Assembly (NCBI RefSeq): GCF_000815105.2
Contig: NZ_CP010310.2
Location: forward strand, 434,001 to 498,000
Direction: 5' to 3'
Length of the DNA: 64,000 bases
DNA from: Pandoraea pulmonicola
GTDB lineage: Bacteria; Pseudomonadota; Gammaproteobacteria; Burkholderiales; Burkholderiaceae
Shown here: positions 1 through 8,403 of the stretch, in pieces
Numbering within the stretch: the stretch's first letter is position 1
Layout: every line of letters begins with the position of its first letter
Program-made: the position numbers and the translations under genes
Notes under the pieces: generated by a model
Databases searched by the model: none
The model's input: the letters and a program-made list of their open reading frames with translations, nothing else
Told to the model about the DNA's origin: nothing

Positions 1-94
1 TTTTAATGGCACCATTCGTGGCGGCATCGCGCGCGTCGCGGCATCCTCGCAGCGCATCGCATCACACACCGCCGTACCCCTGTAGAACATTCCA

Positions 95-613
95 ATGATG
101 GCAACAAATTCTTTACAACGTTGGGCCCTGCTGGCTTGCCTGTGCGCGGCGCAGAGTGCCTTCGCCGCCGATCAGTGCGAAGGCATTCTGCTGCTGGCCA
201 AGAGCGCGCAGGGTGGTTTCGAGGACATTACCGGCCCGCTCGCGGCAAAGAACGAGCGCGGCGAGAGCTATCAGGCAACCTATTCGATGCCGGGCGGCGA
301 CTGCAAGGTGTTCCGTGCGACGGGCCTCGCGCCGACTTACGAATGCATCTGGGATTACCAGAAGATCACGCCGATGGACCTGCGCAACCAGGCGCAGTCG
401 TTTGCCACGCAGGTCTCACGTTGCACGCGCGGGGTGACGACGGTGCGCACCACCACCACGAACCAGGCCGGCCTGCCCGCCGAATGGCAAAGCGCGACTC
501 GCAAGTACGCACGGCCGGTCAACTTCACGGTCACGGCGCAGGACATGGTGACGCCGCGCGGCGAGCGGATTCGCGAGATTTCGCTGTCGGTCGAGAAGCA
601 AGTCGAGAAGTAA
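95..613 (+). CDS. Exported hypothetical protein, 172 aa
   Basis: I do not recognise a family. The N-terminus has a clear Sec signal peptide: MMATNSLQRW, then a hydrophobic core, then SAFA|ADQC, with cleavage likely after about residue 24. The mature part is ~148 residues, soluble-looking, with three cysteines (C28, and two in the DCKVF and YECIW motifs) and a fourth in SRCTR, which suggests periplasmic disulfides. Two ATG codons are adjacent (95 and 98), and no strong ribosome binding site decides between them. The gene stands alone upstream of another small exported protein on the same strand. Coding bias matches the region. A periplasmic location is inferred; the function is unknown. Confidence 0.72.
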   Translation: MMATNSLQRWALLACLCAAQSAFAADQCEGILLLAKSAQGGFEDITGPLAAKNERGESYQATYSMPGGDCKVFRATGLAPTYECIWDYQKITPMDLRNQAQSFATQVSRCTRGVTTVRTTTTNQAGLPAEWQSATRKYARPVNFTVTAQDMVTPRGERIREISLSVEKQVEK

Positions 614-840
614 CGACGGCGCTGCCGCGAGGGCAGGCTGCAGCAGTTACAAACGGTTGCAGACCGCGCGACGCGTTAACACTTTTTCGGTCGACGCTCA
701 TTCGACTGACCCGGTACAGTCATTCTTGAGGCGTATGGCATGCCTGCGAACCGCAGCGACATGCCTCGCCCCGTGCCAACCGGTCCCACCCCAGGACCGG
801 ACGCTGTCGGCCCGACGCGCCGATCCACGGCTGAACCCAA

Positions 841-1116
841 ATGAGTGCCCGAATTCGCTGTTCCCTCCTGTTGCTGCTGGTGTGCGCCTATCCCGGCTAT
901 CCCGCCTGGGCCGACGGCGGGCGTGGGCGCGACATGCTCGACGTGAACAAGGCTTCGCTGCGCGAAGACATCAGCCGCTTCAATGCCGACCGTGGACGCG
1001 CCCAGGCGGCCTACCCGAACTGGGCCGCACCGGCAGAACCGCGCGAGCGCCAGTACACGCCGCAAGGCATGCCGCGCGGCCCGCGCGCTGAAGGCGGCGG
1101 CCGCCGCGGCCGCTGA
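841..1116 (+). CDS. Small exported hypothetical protein, 91 aa
   Basis: A short frame with a convincing signal peptide: MSARIRC, a run of leucines, then PAWA|DGG with cleavage after about residue 24. The mature peptide of ~66 residues is charged and rich in Arg, Gly and Pro, ending in GGGRRGR, so it is probably a small basic periplasmic or secreted peptide. No family is recognised. The start is an ATG with no strong Shine-Dalgarno sequence. A perfect 20-bp palindrome begins 20 bp after its stop. Its short length and Arg-rich tail leave some chance that it is spurious, but the N-terminal pattern argues for a real gene. Confidence 0.55.
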   Translation: MSARIRCSLLLLLVCAYPGYPAWADGGRGRDMLDVNKASLREDISRFNADRGRAQAAYPNWAAPAEPRERQYTPQGMPRGPRAEGGGRRGR

Positions 1117-1522
1117 CGCGCCGACGATGCACCGAATGTTGCACGCGTGCAACATCGAGTGCCATTGTCCGAGCCGGGTGACATCCGGTTATCTGTCCCT
1201 CCTGCTGCCTATTATTTCCGCGCAATCCACACCCATCATGGCGAATGTGAGTATTCGCTAACTCGGCGATATAACGCATATATCGATTCCGTTATACCGA
1301 GATTAATTGTGGCGTGGGTGGTCGGCCGATTTTTGTCTCTCCACCATTTCCCGGCCATCTCGTGTGGTGCATTTTTCCGTCGTGCCGCGGCCTTTCTGAG
1401 CACGGTGGGGCTGTGCGAGAATCACGGCCGTTCAACAGGGAGGCGCTTCTCAAGCAGGGCGCCGGCAGGTCCCGCGCAAAGCGGGAGCAGGCACACAAAA
1501 GACATAAACCAAGGAGAAGTCA
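1117..1522 (+). promoter_or_regulatory. Leader region of porin gene with two palindromes
   Basis: This 406-bp gene-free stretch precedes the porin. It holds a perfect 20-bp palindrome at 1136-1155 (ATGTTGCACG and its complement, with TTGCA...TGCAA at the core). A second inverted repeat lies at 1267-1285 (CGATATA, 5-nt spacer, TATATCG) in a locally AT-rich patch. Both look like operators, but the regulators are not identifiable. A ribosome binding site AAGGAG sits just before the porin ATG. Confidence 0.5.
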
Positions 1523-2563
1523 ATGAAGCGGAGTATGGCCAAGGGCATTGGCGGGGCATTCGTTCTGGGCGCGTGCATGAGCGCACCGGCATTCGCGCAG
1601 TCGAACGTCACGCTGTACGGCCAGGTCGACGCCTGGGTCGGCGCGGTCAAGAATCCGGGCAGCGATCGCGCCTGGACGCAGGGCGGCGGCGGCATGTCGA
1701 CCTCGTACTGGGGCATGAAGGGCAACGAAGATCTCGGCGGCGGCCTGAAGGCCGTATTCGTGCTCGAAGATTTCTTCCGTCCGCAGAACGGCCAGTACGG
1801 CCGCTTCCAGGGCGATTCGATGTTCTCGCGCAACGCCTACGTCGGTCTGCAGTCGGACACCGCCGGTACCGTCACGATGGGCCGTCTGACCACCTCGTAC
1901 TTCGTTTCGACGATTCTGTTCAATCCGTTCGTGGATTCGTACACCTTCAGCCCGATGGTGTTCCACACGTTCATCGGCCAGGCCGGCCAGGGCATCGTGG
2001 GCGACTCCGGCTGGAGCAACGCCGTGATGTACACCACGCCGAACTTCAAGGGCCTGTCGGGCAGCGTGTCGTACGCGTTCGGCAACAAGGCCGGCGAGAC
2101 CGGCCAGAACAAGTGGAGCGCATCGGCGCTGTACTTCAACGGTCCGTTCGCCGCGACCGTCGCGTACCAGCAGGTCAAGTTCGACTCGCAGCCGGACGAC
2201 ATGGCCGGCATGGCGGGCTTCCGCAGCCAGCAAGCCTTGCAGCTCGGCGCCACGTACGATCTGCAGGTCGTGAAGTTCTTCGGTCAGTACCAGTACATCC
2301 GCAACAACATCACGGGCGGCGGCGTGTCGGAAAACGGCGGCCAGCTCGGCGTGTCCGTGCCGGTGGGCAACGGCAAGGTGCTTGCTTCGTATGCCTACAC
2401 GAAGAGCTCGGGTGCGAGCAACGTGAACCGCAAGACGTGGGCGCTCGGCTACGATTACAACCTGTCGAAGCGCACCGACATCTACGCCGCCTACATGAAC
2501 GACAAGGTGAGCACGCTCTCGGGCGGCGACACGTTCGGCGGCGGCATTCGCATGAAGTTCTGA
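1523..2563 (+). CDS. Outer-membrane general porin, OmpC/Porin_4 type
   Basis: Trimeric beta-barrel porin allowing passive diffusion of small solutes across the outer membrane. It has 346 residues, typical of betaproteobacterial porins. A signal peptide (MKRSMAKGIGGAFVLGACMSAPAFA) is cleaved before QSNVTLYGQVDAW, the family's standard mature start. Other family signs are the WGMKGNEDLGGGLKAVF strand, the RNAYVGLQSD...GTVTMGR strand and a terminal aromatic (MKF) that acts as the assembly signal. The start is set by AAGGAG seven bases upstream. A rho-independent terminator follows, so it is probably transcribed alone. It differs from the longer porin at 23.5 kb. Confidence 0.95.
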   Translation: MKRSMAKGIGGAFVLGACMSAPAFAQSNVTLYGQVDAWVGAVKNPGSDRAWTQGGGGMSTSYWGMKGNEDLGGGLKAVFVLEDFFRPQNGQYGRFQGDSMFSRNAYVGLQSDTAGTVTMGRLTTSYFVSTILFNPFVDSYTFSPMVFHTFIGQAGQGIVGDSGWSNAVMYTTPNFKGLSGSVSYAFGNKAGETGQNKWSASALYFNGPFAATVAYQQVKFDSQPDDMAGMAGFRSQQALQLGATYDLQVVKFFGQYQYIRNNITGGGVSENGGQLGVSVPVGNGKVLASYAYTKSSGASNVNRKTWALGYDYNLSKRTDIYAAYMNDKVSTLSGGDTFGGGIRMKF

Positions 2564-2606
2564 CGCGGCATGGCGCGCGCCGTCGCAGCGCGCCGGTCGC
2601 AACCGG

Positions 2607-2642
2607 AAGGGGGCAAACGCCAAGCAGGGCGTTTGCCCCCTT
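2607..2642 (+). terminator. Rho-independent terminator after porin
   Basis: A 13-bp perfect GC-rich stem (2609-2621 with 2628-2640, GGGGGCAAACGCC and its complement) closes a 6-nt loop. It is extended by an AA/TT pair, and lies 44 bp beyond the porin stop. The following T tract is short. Confidence 0.8.
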
Positions 2643-2797
2643 ATCGCATTCGGCCACTCGCTTCGCTCCGAGATGTTTCGCACAGCGGTTTCGCGTGTCA
2701 CTGTTCAGACGTGTCCGCGCTATGATTTGTGCACCGCGCAAGATGGCGCGTGCGAGGGCATTTTCGCCACCTACAGGACAAACGGAGTAGAGACGAC

Positions 2798-3646
2798 ATG
2801 ACGATTCAACACGTGGGCATCATTGGCGCAGGCACCATGGGCAACGGCATTGCACAGGCCTGTGCGGTGGCCGGGCTGCCGGTGACGATGGTGGATATCA
2901 GCGACGCCGCCGTGCAGAAGGGGGGGGCGACGATCGCGGGCAGTCTCGACCGCCTCATCAAGAAGGACAAGCTCACGGCGGCCGACAAGGAAGCGGCGCT
3001 CGCCCGCATTGCCACGTCGACCGACTACGCGGCGCTCGGCAAGGCCGACATCGTGATCGAAGCCGCCACCGAGAATCCCGACCTGAAGGTCAAGATACTC
3101 AAGCAGCTCGAAGGCGTGGCCAAGGAAGGCGCCATCGTGGCGTCCAATACGTCCTCCATCTCGATCACCAAGCTCGCGGCCGTGCTCGCCAAGCCCGAGC
3201 AGTTCATCGGCATGCACTTCTTCAATCCGGTGCCGCTCATGGCGCTCGTGGAGATCATTCGCGGTCTGCAGACGAGCGACGAGACGCACGCCCGCGTCGA
3301 GGCGTTGGCGCGCCAGCTCGGCAAGTCGCCGATCACGGTGAAGAATGCGCCGGGTTTCGTCGTCAACCGCATTCTGGTGCCGATGATCAACGAGGCGTTC
3401 TTCGTGCTGGCCGAGAATCTGGCCACGCCCGAAGAGATCGACGAGGGCATGAAGCTTGGCTGCAACCATCCGATCGGGCCGCTCGCCCTCGCCGACATGA
3501 TCGGGCTGGACGTCTGCCTGTCGGTGATGAACGTCTACTACGAAGAGTTCGAGGACTCGAAATACCGCGCGTGTCCGCTGCTCAAGGAAATGGTCGCGGC
3601 CGGCTACCTCGGTCGCAAGACCGGACGTGGCGTCTATACGTACTGA
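2798..3646 (+). CDS. hbd: 3-hydroxybutyryl-CoA / 3-hydroxyacyl-CoA dehydrogenase
   Basis: NAD(P)-dependent oxidation of (S)-3-hydroxyacyl-CoA to 3-oxoacyl-CoA in fatty-acid, butyrate or phenylacetate catabolism. It has 282 residues, the usual length for stand-alone PaaH/Hbd enzymes. The Rossmann motif GAGTMGNG is at residues ~10-17. The catalytic His is in GMHFFNPVPLMALVE, and the C-terminal dimerisation domain begins near PGFVVNRILVPMINEAF. The ATG at 2798 was chosen because GGAG lies 10 bp upstream and the protein then begins MTIQHVGIIG, as in the family. It stands alone, so the pathway (butyrate/PHB or paa) cannot be told from context. Confidence 0.93.
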   Translation: MTIQHVGIIGAGTMGNGIAQACAVAGLPVTMVDISDAAVQKGGATIAGSLDRLIKKDKLTAADKEAALARIATSTDYAALGKADIVIEAATENPDLKVKILKQLEGVAKEGAIVASNTSSISITKLAAVLAKPEQFIGMHFFNPVPLMALVEIIRGLQTSDETHARVEALARQLGKSPITVKNAPGFVVNRILVPMINEAFFVLAENLATPEEIDEGMKLGCNHPIGPLALADMIGLDVCLSVMNVYYEEFEDSKYRACPLLKEMVAAGYLGRKTGRGVYTY

Positions 3647-3758
3647 AAGCGCTGAAGGCGCTGAGGGTACTCAGGTACTGATGTACTGACGCACGGGGCC
3701 AGTCCCTGCCCCCGCCCACCGGCGTGCGAGAGGCGCGCCGGGGGCGTGGGTCGCGGAG

Positions 3759-5915
3759 TCATACCAGCACGTCCGCAGCGCGCAGATCGCCCGGCACAGG
3801 CATGCCGGGGACAGGCCCGGCGGGGCCGGCGCCCGGAGGCTGCTGCGAGGCGCCGGAGCCGGACTCGTATCCGCTGCTTCCCTCGCTGGCCGAACTGCCG
3901 ATACGGCTGCGTTGCCGTCCGCGGGGACGCGTGAGCGCCACGGTGAACAGCTCTCCTGGTTGATGACCGATGTCCGCGAGCGCGGCATCGAGCACGTCGC
4001 TCATTTCCCCCTCATCCCTGACCAGCGCGAATCCGACGGCTTTGACGCGGCTCCACGGATCGAGCAGTACCGTGCGGTCGCGGGCCTGCATGATGAGTCG
4101 CGCGAAACAGCTGCCGGTAATGCCATCGACGCGCCGACCGGTGTCGGGAAGAGGAGTGCTGGCCTCCAGCACGTCGATGAGCTCGGCGGATTCGGTATAG
4201 AGCACGAGAACGTGCGCTTCTCCGAACTGCGGCCAGATAGTGAGCATTCGGATGCAATCGCCGTGCACGCCGTTCTCGATGAGGAAATGGAACAGGATCT
4301 CCGCATTCTCGTGGCAGAACGCTTCCGTTCGCGGGTTCAGCCGGTAATGCGTCGCCGTGATCAGTGCCGCCAGACGCTGCTGCTCGAACAGGGGGGCGTC
4401 CGGAGGGATCCTGGAGGCCTCTGCGCGAATGGCCTGCCGGTTCGGCACGATCGAGTCGTCTCGCCCGTCGTTCAAGTCCGCGCGATTGCTGCGGCGAAGC
4501 TGCATCCGCGCGACGTCGGAGTAGGCGGACAGAATGGCGTCCTGCGCGGCGGCGTCGTGAAGGTGACTCAGCACGGCGTCGACCTCGTGGTGACTGAGCG
4601 CGATGCTGTCCGGCGTGGCGCCGCGGTCGGGGCCGCACCCGCCGCCGCACAGCCGCAGCGGCGGATGGGCGGTCCATTGCCCGGTTTCGAGGTCGTAGGC
4701 GACGGGAACCTGCGCCTTGTCGCGGCGAGGTGCGTCGACGAGCCAATGGTCGGCGTTGTGTGCGCGCGTGATGCGATAGAAACCGGCATCGCCACGCAGG
4801 TACTGATGCCCGTCGACGATGACGATGCGATCGTGGCCGGACGGCAGGCGCTCCGGTGCAATGTGCTGTGCGTAGTCGCGCAGGTGGCTGTGCTCGCCGA
4901 CGATGTGCGTCCGGCGCAGTCCGGTGTTCATGTGGCGCACGTTGCTGAAGCCGCGGTCCCGGCCGTGGTTGCCGGCGAGTTCGATGTCGGCCGTCGCTTG
5001 CTCGCCGCCATGTTTCACGTCGTCCATCGCACGGCTCTCCATCGGCACATGCGGGTTCGTCGGCCTGCCTTTGGACTCCGGCGCCGCCGCGAAATCGCCT
5101 GGCTTGCGCGCGACGCCATCGTGGACGCCGAGCGCGATCTCCGATGGCAGTGGCGCACCGTCCTGCGATGCCCGTACTGCCGTGATGGCCGGATGACCGA
5201 GGACCGCCGAGTTGAAGTTCTGCAGGAGCGAAGCGATCCGGTCGGAGCCGGGAGGTTTGCCGTCCATCCCGTCGGCAAGAATGTCGGCAAGTTCCGATGG
5301 CAGTCTCGTCGCGAAGACTCGCGGGACGAGTCCCGTTGCGACGTCGGCCGCGCCACCGGCGTCATGCATCTTCTCCCGGAACGCCGGTTCGACTATCTCG
5401 CCGGTAAGTATTTCGTAGAGGTTGGATGCCGACTCGCTGAGGTGGCGGAACGGGGCGTTTCCGGCGCCGAACGAGCGCAGCACGTCCTGCGACGTGTATT
5501 CCGACTTCAGTGACGCATGCGCCACTGGGGCGATGGCGACATCGTCGGGTGGGCTATCGGCCATCGGGTCGTACATGCCAGTGGGGGAATCGTCGGGTTT
5601 CCCGCGAGGGATGCTCATTCTTGGAAGACCGCCTGCAACCGGCGCGGCGAGGTTCGCCACCAGCATCAACGCGAATGCGGCCGGCCAGACGGTGTTCGCC
5701 CGCGGTGGCGAGTAGGCATGACGGCTCGCTACCTCGACGCGGCGAACGCGCGATGCCGACGCGGGTGCGGCGCTTCGGAAGGTTCGCTCGAAAGTGTCGC
5801 GATCCGCACATGCGTGGCGGTTCGCGCGAAGTGCCGATGCGGCTCGATGCTGTGCCGCATCGGGGAGCCGGTAAGCCGGGCGGTAGGGAGTGCGACGGTA
5901 TGAGGCATACGGCAT
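3759..5915 (-). CDS. Paralogue 3 of a tandem family: exported protein with putative Cys-His-Asp catalytic domain, 718 aa
   Basis: I do not recognise a named family. Residues 1-75 are strongly basic (RR, RYR patches) and 76-95 form one hydrophobic segment (VWPAAFALMLVANLAAPVAG). A helical region at ~135-235 is followed by a variable linker. A conserved block at ~345-428 contains YLRGDAGFYRI, HWLVDAPRR and RLCGGGC. The C-terminal domain (~470-665) carries Cys534 at the start of a helix (FCHENAEILF), His568 on a strand (HVLVLY) and Asp619 (LLDPWSR), suggesting a cysteine protease or transglutaminase-type fold. The tail (670-718) is Ser/Gly/Pro-rich. A Shine-Dalgarno GGAG supports the start. It is last of three co-directional paralogues, 96 bp after the middle one. 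Catalytic activity and export are inferences. Confidence 0.8.
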   Translation of the reverse strand: MPYASYRRTPYRPAYRLPDAAQHRAASALRANRHACADRDTFERTFRSAAPASASRVRRVEVASRHAYSPPRANTVWPAAFALMLVANLAAPVAGGLPRMSIPRGKPDDSPTGMYDPMADSPPDDVAIAPVAHASLKSEYTSQDVLRSFGAGNAPFRHLSESASNLYEILTGEIVEPAFREKMHDAGGAADVATGLVPRVFATRLPSELADILADGMDGKPPGSDRIASLLQNFNSAVLGHPAITAVRASQDGAPLPSEIALGVHDGVARKPGDFAAAPESKGRPTNPHVPMESRAMDDVKHGGEQATADIELAGNHGRDRGFSNVRHMNTGLRRTHIVGEHSHLRDYAQHIAPERLPSGHDRIVIVDGHQYLRGDAGFYRITRAHNADHWLVDAPRRDKAQVPVAYDLETGQWTAHPPLRLCGGGCGPDRGATPDSIALSHHEVDAVLSHLHDAAAQDAILSAYSDVARMQLRRSNRADLNDGRDDSIVPNRQAIRAEASRIPPDAPLFEQQRLAALITATHYRLNPRTEAFCHENAEILFHFLIENGVHGDCIRMLTIWPQFGEAHVLVLYTESAELIDVLEASTPLPDTGRRVDGITGSCFARLIMQARDRTVLLDPWSRVKAVGFALVRDEGEMSDVLDAALADIGHQPGELFTVALTRPRGRQRSRIGSSASEGSSGYESGSGASQQPPGAGPAGPVPGMPVPGDLRAADVLV

Positions 5916-6011
5916 GGCAGAGACTCCAAGCGAAGGGTAAGCAATCCCGGCGCGCGTTCACGATGACAGGAGGAATGCGCCCGGAGCGTACCTGTTGAAT
6001 GGCGAGGCGCG

Positions 6012-8318
6012 TCAAAATCGTTGGGCCGCACGTTGACCCTCCAACGGGTCGGGATCTGCTGACTCGTCGGCGTCCGGTGCGCTCGGCAAGCTCGGCAAGC
6101 CCGAGCGCGACGAAGGCATCGACGCCCCCGATCCGCCGCCTGAGCTTTCACCGCCCGAACTGCTGCCGCTGGAGCTTCTGGCGCGCAATCTTCTGAAGCT
6201 CAGGCTATCGCTACCCGAGCTCGCGCCGCTCAGGCTCAGGCCGCTGGCGCTTCCCGCGCCCAGGCTTGTGCCACCGGAACTGCCGGCGCTGGTGAGGCTG
6301 CCATGGCTGCCCTGACGGCTCATCGGGCCGCGCCGTTCGGACAGCGGCCGGGTCACGGTCACGACGTACCGCCGCCCCGGCCGATGGCCGATGTCGGCGA
6401 GCGCCGCATCGAGAATCGCCACGACATCCTCCTGTGTCCCGGCTCCGGCGAACGAAATCGCTTTGCTCCGGCTCCACGGATCGAGCAGCACCGTTTTGTC
6501 GCGCGTCAGGAAGACAGCCCAGGCGAAATGCGTGTCGCCAATGCCATCCGGCCGGAAATCGACCGGCGGGTGCGGCGTTACCTTGTCGAGAATGTCGATG
6601 AGGCGTCGTGATTCCGAGTAGAGCACCATGACGTGAGGGGCGCGATGGCGCGGCTGAACGGTGATCATGCGCAGTTGCTCGGCGGGGACGCCGTCTTCGA
6701 GCAGGAACTGAAAGAGAATCTCGGCGTTTTCCTGGCAGAACGCTTCCGAGCCCTGATGCGAAAAGTAGTAGCGGGTGGTGATCTCCGAGGCGAGGCGCTG
6801 CTGCCGCGCGAGTGGGGCGTGCCGGTCGATGTGCTTCATCGCTTCGCGAAGCGCCATGCGGTGATCGACGATCGAGTTGTCGCGTATGCTCCGCAAGTCC
6901 GCACGGTTCGATCGCACCAGATTCATCAGGCCGAGATCGGCGAACGAACTCAGGATCGCACCGCGCACCTTTGGGGCAGGGAGATGGCGGGTCGCCAGGA
7001 AGATGTCTTCGAAACTGCCGTTAATGCTGTCGGGCTTGGCGGGCTTGCTTGCTCCGCACCCGCCGCCACACACGCGCAGCGGCGCGTGCGCTTCCCATTG
7101 TTGTGTTGCGGGGTCGAATGTCACGGGTACTTGCGCGCGGTTGCGGCGCGGCGCGTCGATCAGCCAGTGGTCACCGCTCAGGCCGCGCTCGATCCGATAG
7201 ACGCCGGCAGCGCCACGCAGATAGTGATGTCCATTCGCGAAGAAGCGTCGCGCGCTCGCGTCTGCCGGCGCGTGCTCGGGAGCCAACGTTTGCTCGTAAC
7301 CGGCCAAATGATCGAACTCACCCCGAATCGCAAAGGTGCCCTCGGCCCCGGCGTGCGCCTGCACCGGCGTCGCATCGACATCGCCCGACAAGCGCATCTC
7401 GTTCGCATGGTCGAGCGTGGGTGAGAGATCGCGCTCGTGCGCTCGCCCGTTGGCGTCGTCATCGGCATCTTCGACGTCTTCGGCATCTTTGGCACCGGCG
7501 AGGGGAACCTGTGCGGCGTCATGAAACGTCTCGCTGGCGTAATCGTTCGGCGGCACCTCACCGTTCACGGGAAAATCGGCCTCGGGCTTCCCCACGGTGT
7601 CCTTCTGAGCGTTCGCGTGCATGCTCGGCGAAGTGAACTGAATCAGCCCCGTCAGCCTGTCGGCGCTCACCGGCCTGCCTTCGATGTCATCCACCGCGAT
7701 GCCGGCCACTTCGGCGGGAATTCGCATGAGTTGCACTCTCGGCAGCAATCCGGTGACTTCGTCCACGAGACCGGCCCACTCGTCCATCGATCGCCGGAGT
7801 TCGGGATCGACGTCGCCGCCGCTCACGGCAGCGAAGGCATCGGCGAGTTGCCGCGCCGCGCTCCGGAACGGGTTGCGCGCCACGGCCATGGCCTTGAGCA
7901 GGTCGAGCGATGTGTACTCCGACTTGATGGTCGACAGCACCAATGGCGCAACGGCCACATCGGGCGGCGCCACGTTCTCCGGACGACCCAGCGGATCCTC
8001 CGTACGCAAAGCGCCATCGTCGGCGGACGGCGGCCGGCTTCGCGCCGGCACGCGGGCGCTCGTCGGTGCGGCGAGATTGGCGACCAGCAGGAGCGCGAAA
8101 GCGGCGGGCCAGACCGCCGAGGGGTTGCGGTTGACGTCAGGCGCGTCGTTGGCAGTGGTGGGCGCGCGCGGCTGTCGCGCGCGCGCCGGTCGTGCGCGTT
8201 GGAACGTCCCGGGGAAACCGGCAGGGGCATGCGCGGCGCGCCGTCGGCGCTCGGCCGCGCAGGAAACGTCATACCTTGCGGAGACATCGATAGCACGTCG
8301 GTGCGACGCGAACGTCAT
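6012..8318 (-). CDS. Paralogue 2 of the tandem family: putative Cys-His-Asp effector/enzyme, 768 aa
   Basis: The middle member of the array. It has the same plan: a basic N-terminus with an RRRRR run, a hydrophobic segment at ~69-88 (VWPAAFALLLVANLAAPTS), a helical module ~130-228, a variable linker ~229-330 with an acidic Asp/Glu patch at ~277-290, and the central block ending RVCGGGCG (~415-422). The catalytic-type domain has Cys528 (EAFCQENAEILF), His562 (HVMVLY) and Asp613 (LLDPWSR). The C-terminal ~100 residues are Ser/Gly-rich, much longer than in its neighbours. The start at 8318 is set by GGAGGT on the minus strand six or seven bases upstream; a longer in-frame extension exists but is low-complexity. 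It follows paralogue 1 by 85 bp and is probably co-transcribed. Function is unknown. Confidence 0.8.
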   Translation of the reverse strand: MTFASHRRAIDVSARYDVSCAAERRRRAAHAPAGFPGTFQRARPARARQPRAPTTANDAPDVNRNPSAVWPAAFALLLVANLAAPTSARVPARSRPPSADDGALRTEDPLGRPENVAPPDVAVAPLVLSTIKSEYTSLDLLKAMAVARNPFRSAARQLADAFAAVSGGDVDPELRRSMDEWAGLVDEVTGLLPRVQLMRIPAEVAGIAVDDIEGRPVSADRLTGLIQFTSPSMHANAQKDTVGKPEADFPVNGEVPPNDYASETFHDAAQVPLAGAKDAEDVEDADDDANGRAHERDLSPTLDHANEMRLSGDVDATPVQAHAGAEGTFAIRGEFDHLAGYEQTLAPEHAPADASARRFFANGHHYLRGAAGVYRIERGLSGDHWLIDAPRRNRAQVPVTFDPATQQWEAHAPLRVCGGGCGASKPAKPDSINGSFEDIFLATRHLPAPKVRGAILSSFADLGLMNLVRSNRADLRSIRDNSIVDHRMALREAMKHIDRHAPLARQQRLASEITTRYYFSHQGSEAFCQENAEILFQFLLEDGVPAEQLRMITVQPRHRAPHVMVLYSESRRLIDILDKVTPHPPVDFRPDGIGDTHFAWAVFLTRDKTVLLDPWSRSKAISFAGAGTQEDVVAILDAALADIGHRPGRRYVVTVTRPLSERRGPMSRQGSHGSLTSAGSSGGTSLGAGSASGLSLSGASSGSDSLSFRRLRARSSSGSSSGGESSGGGSGASMPSSRSGLPSLPSAPDADESADPDPLEGQRAAQRF

Positions 8319-8403
8319 GATGGGACCTCCAGATGGATATGGCGGGGGAGCGTGCTGGCGAGGCCGTAGACGTGCTTGGGCGTCATGGGCTGTGGTGGCA
8401 CGG

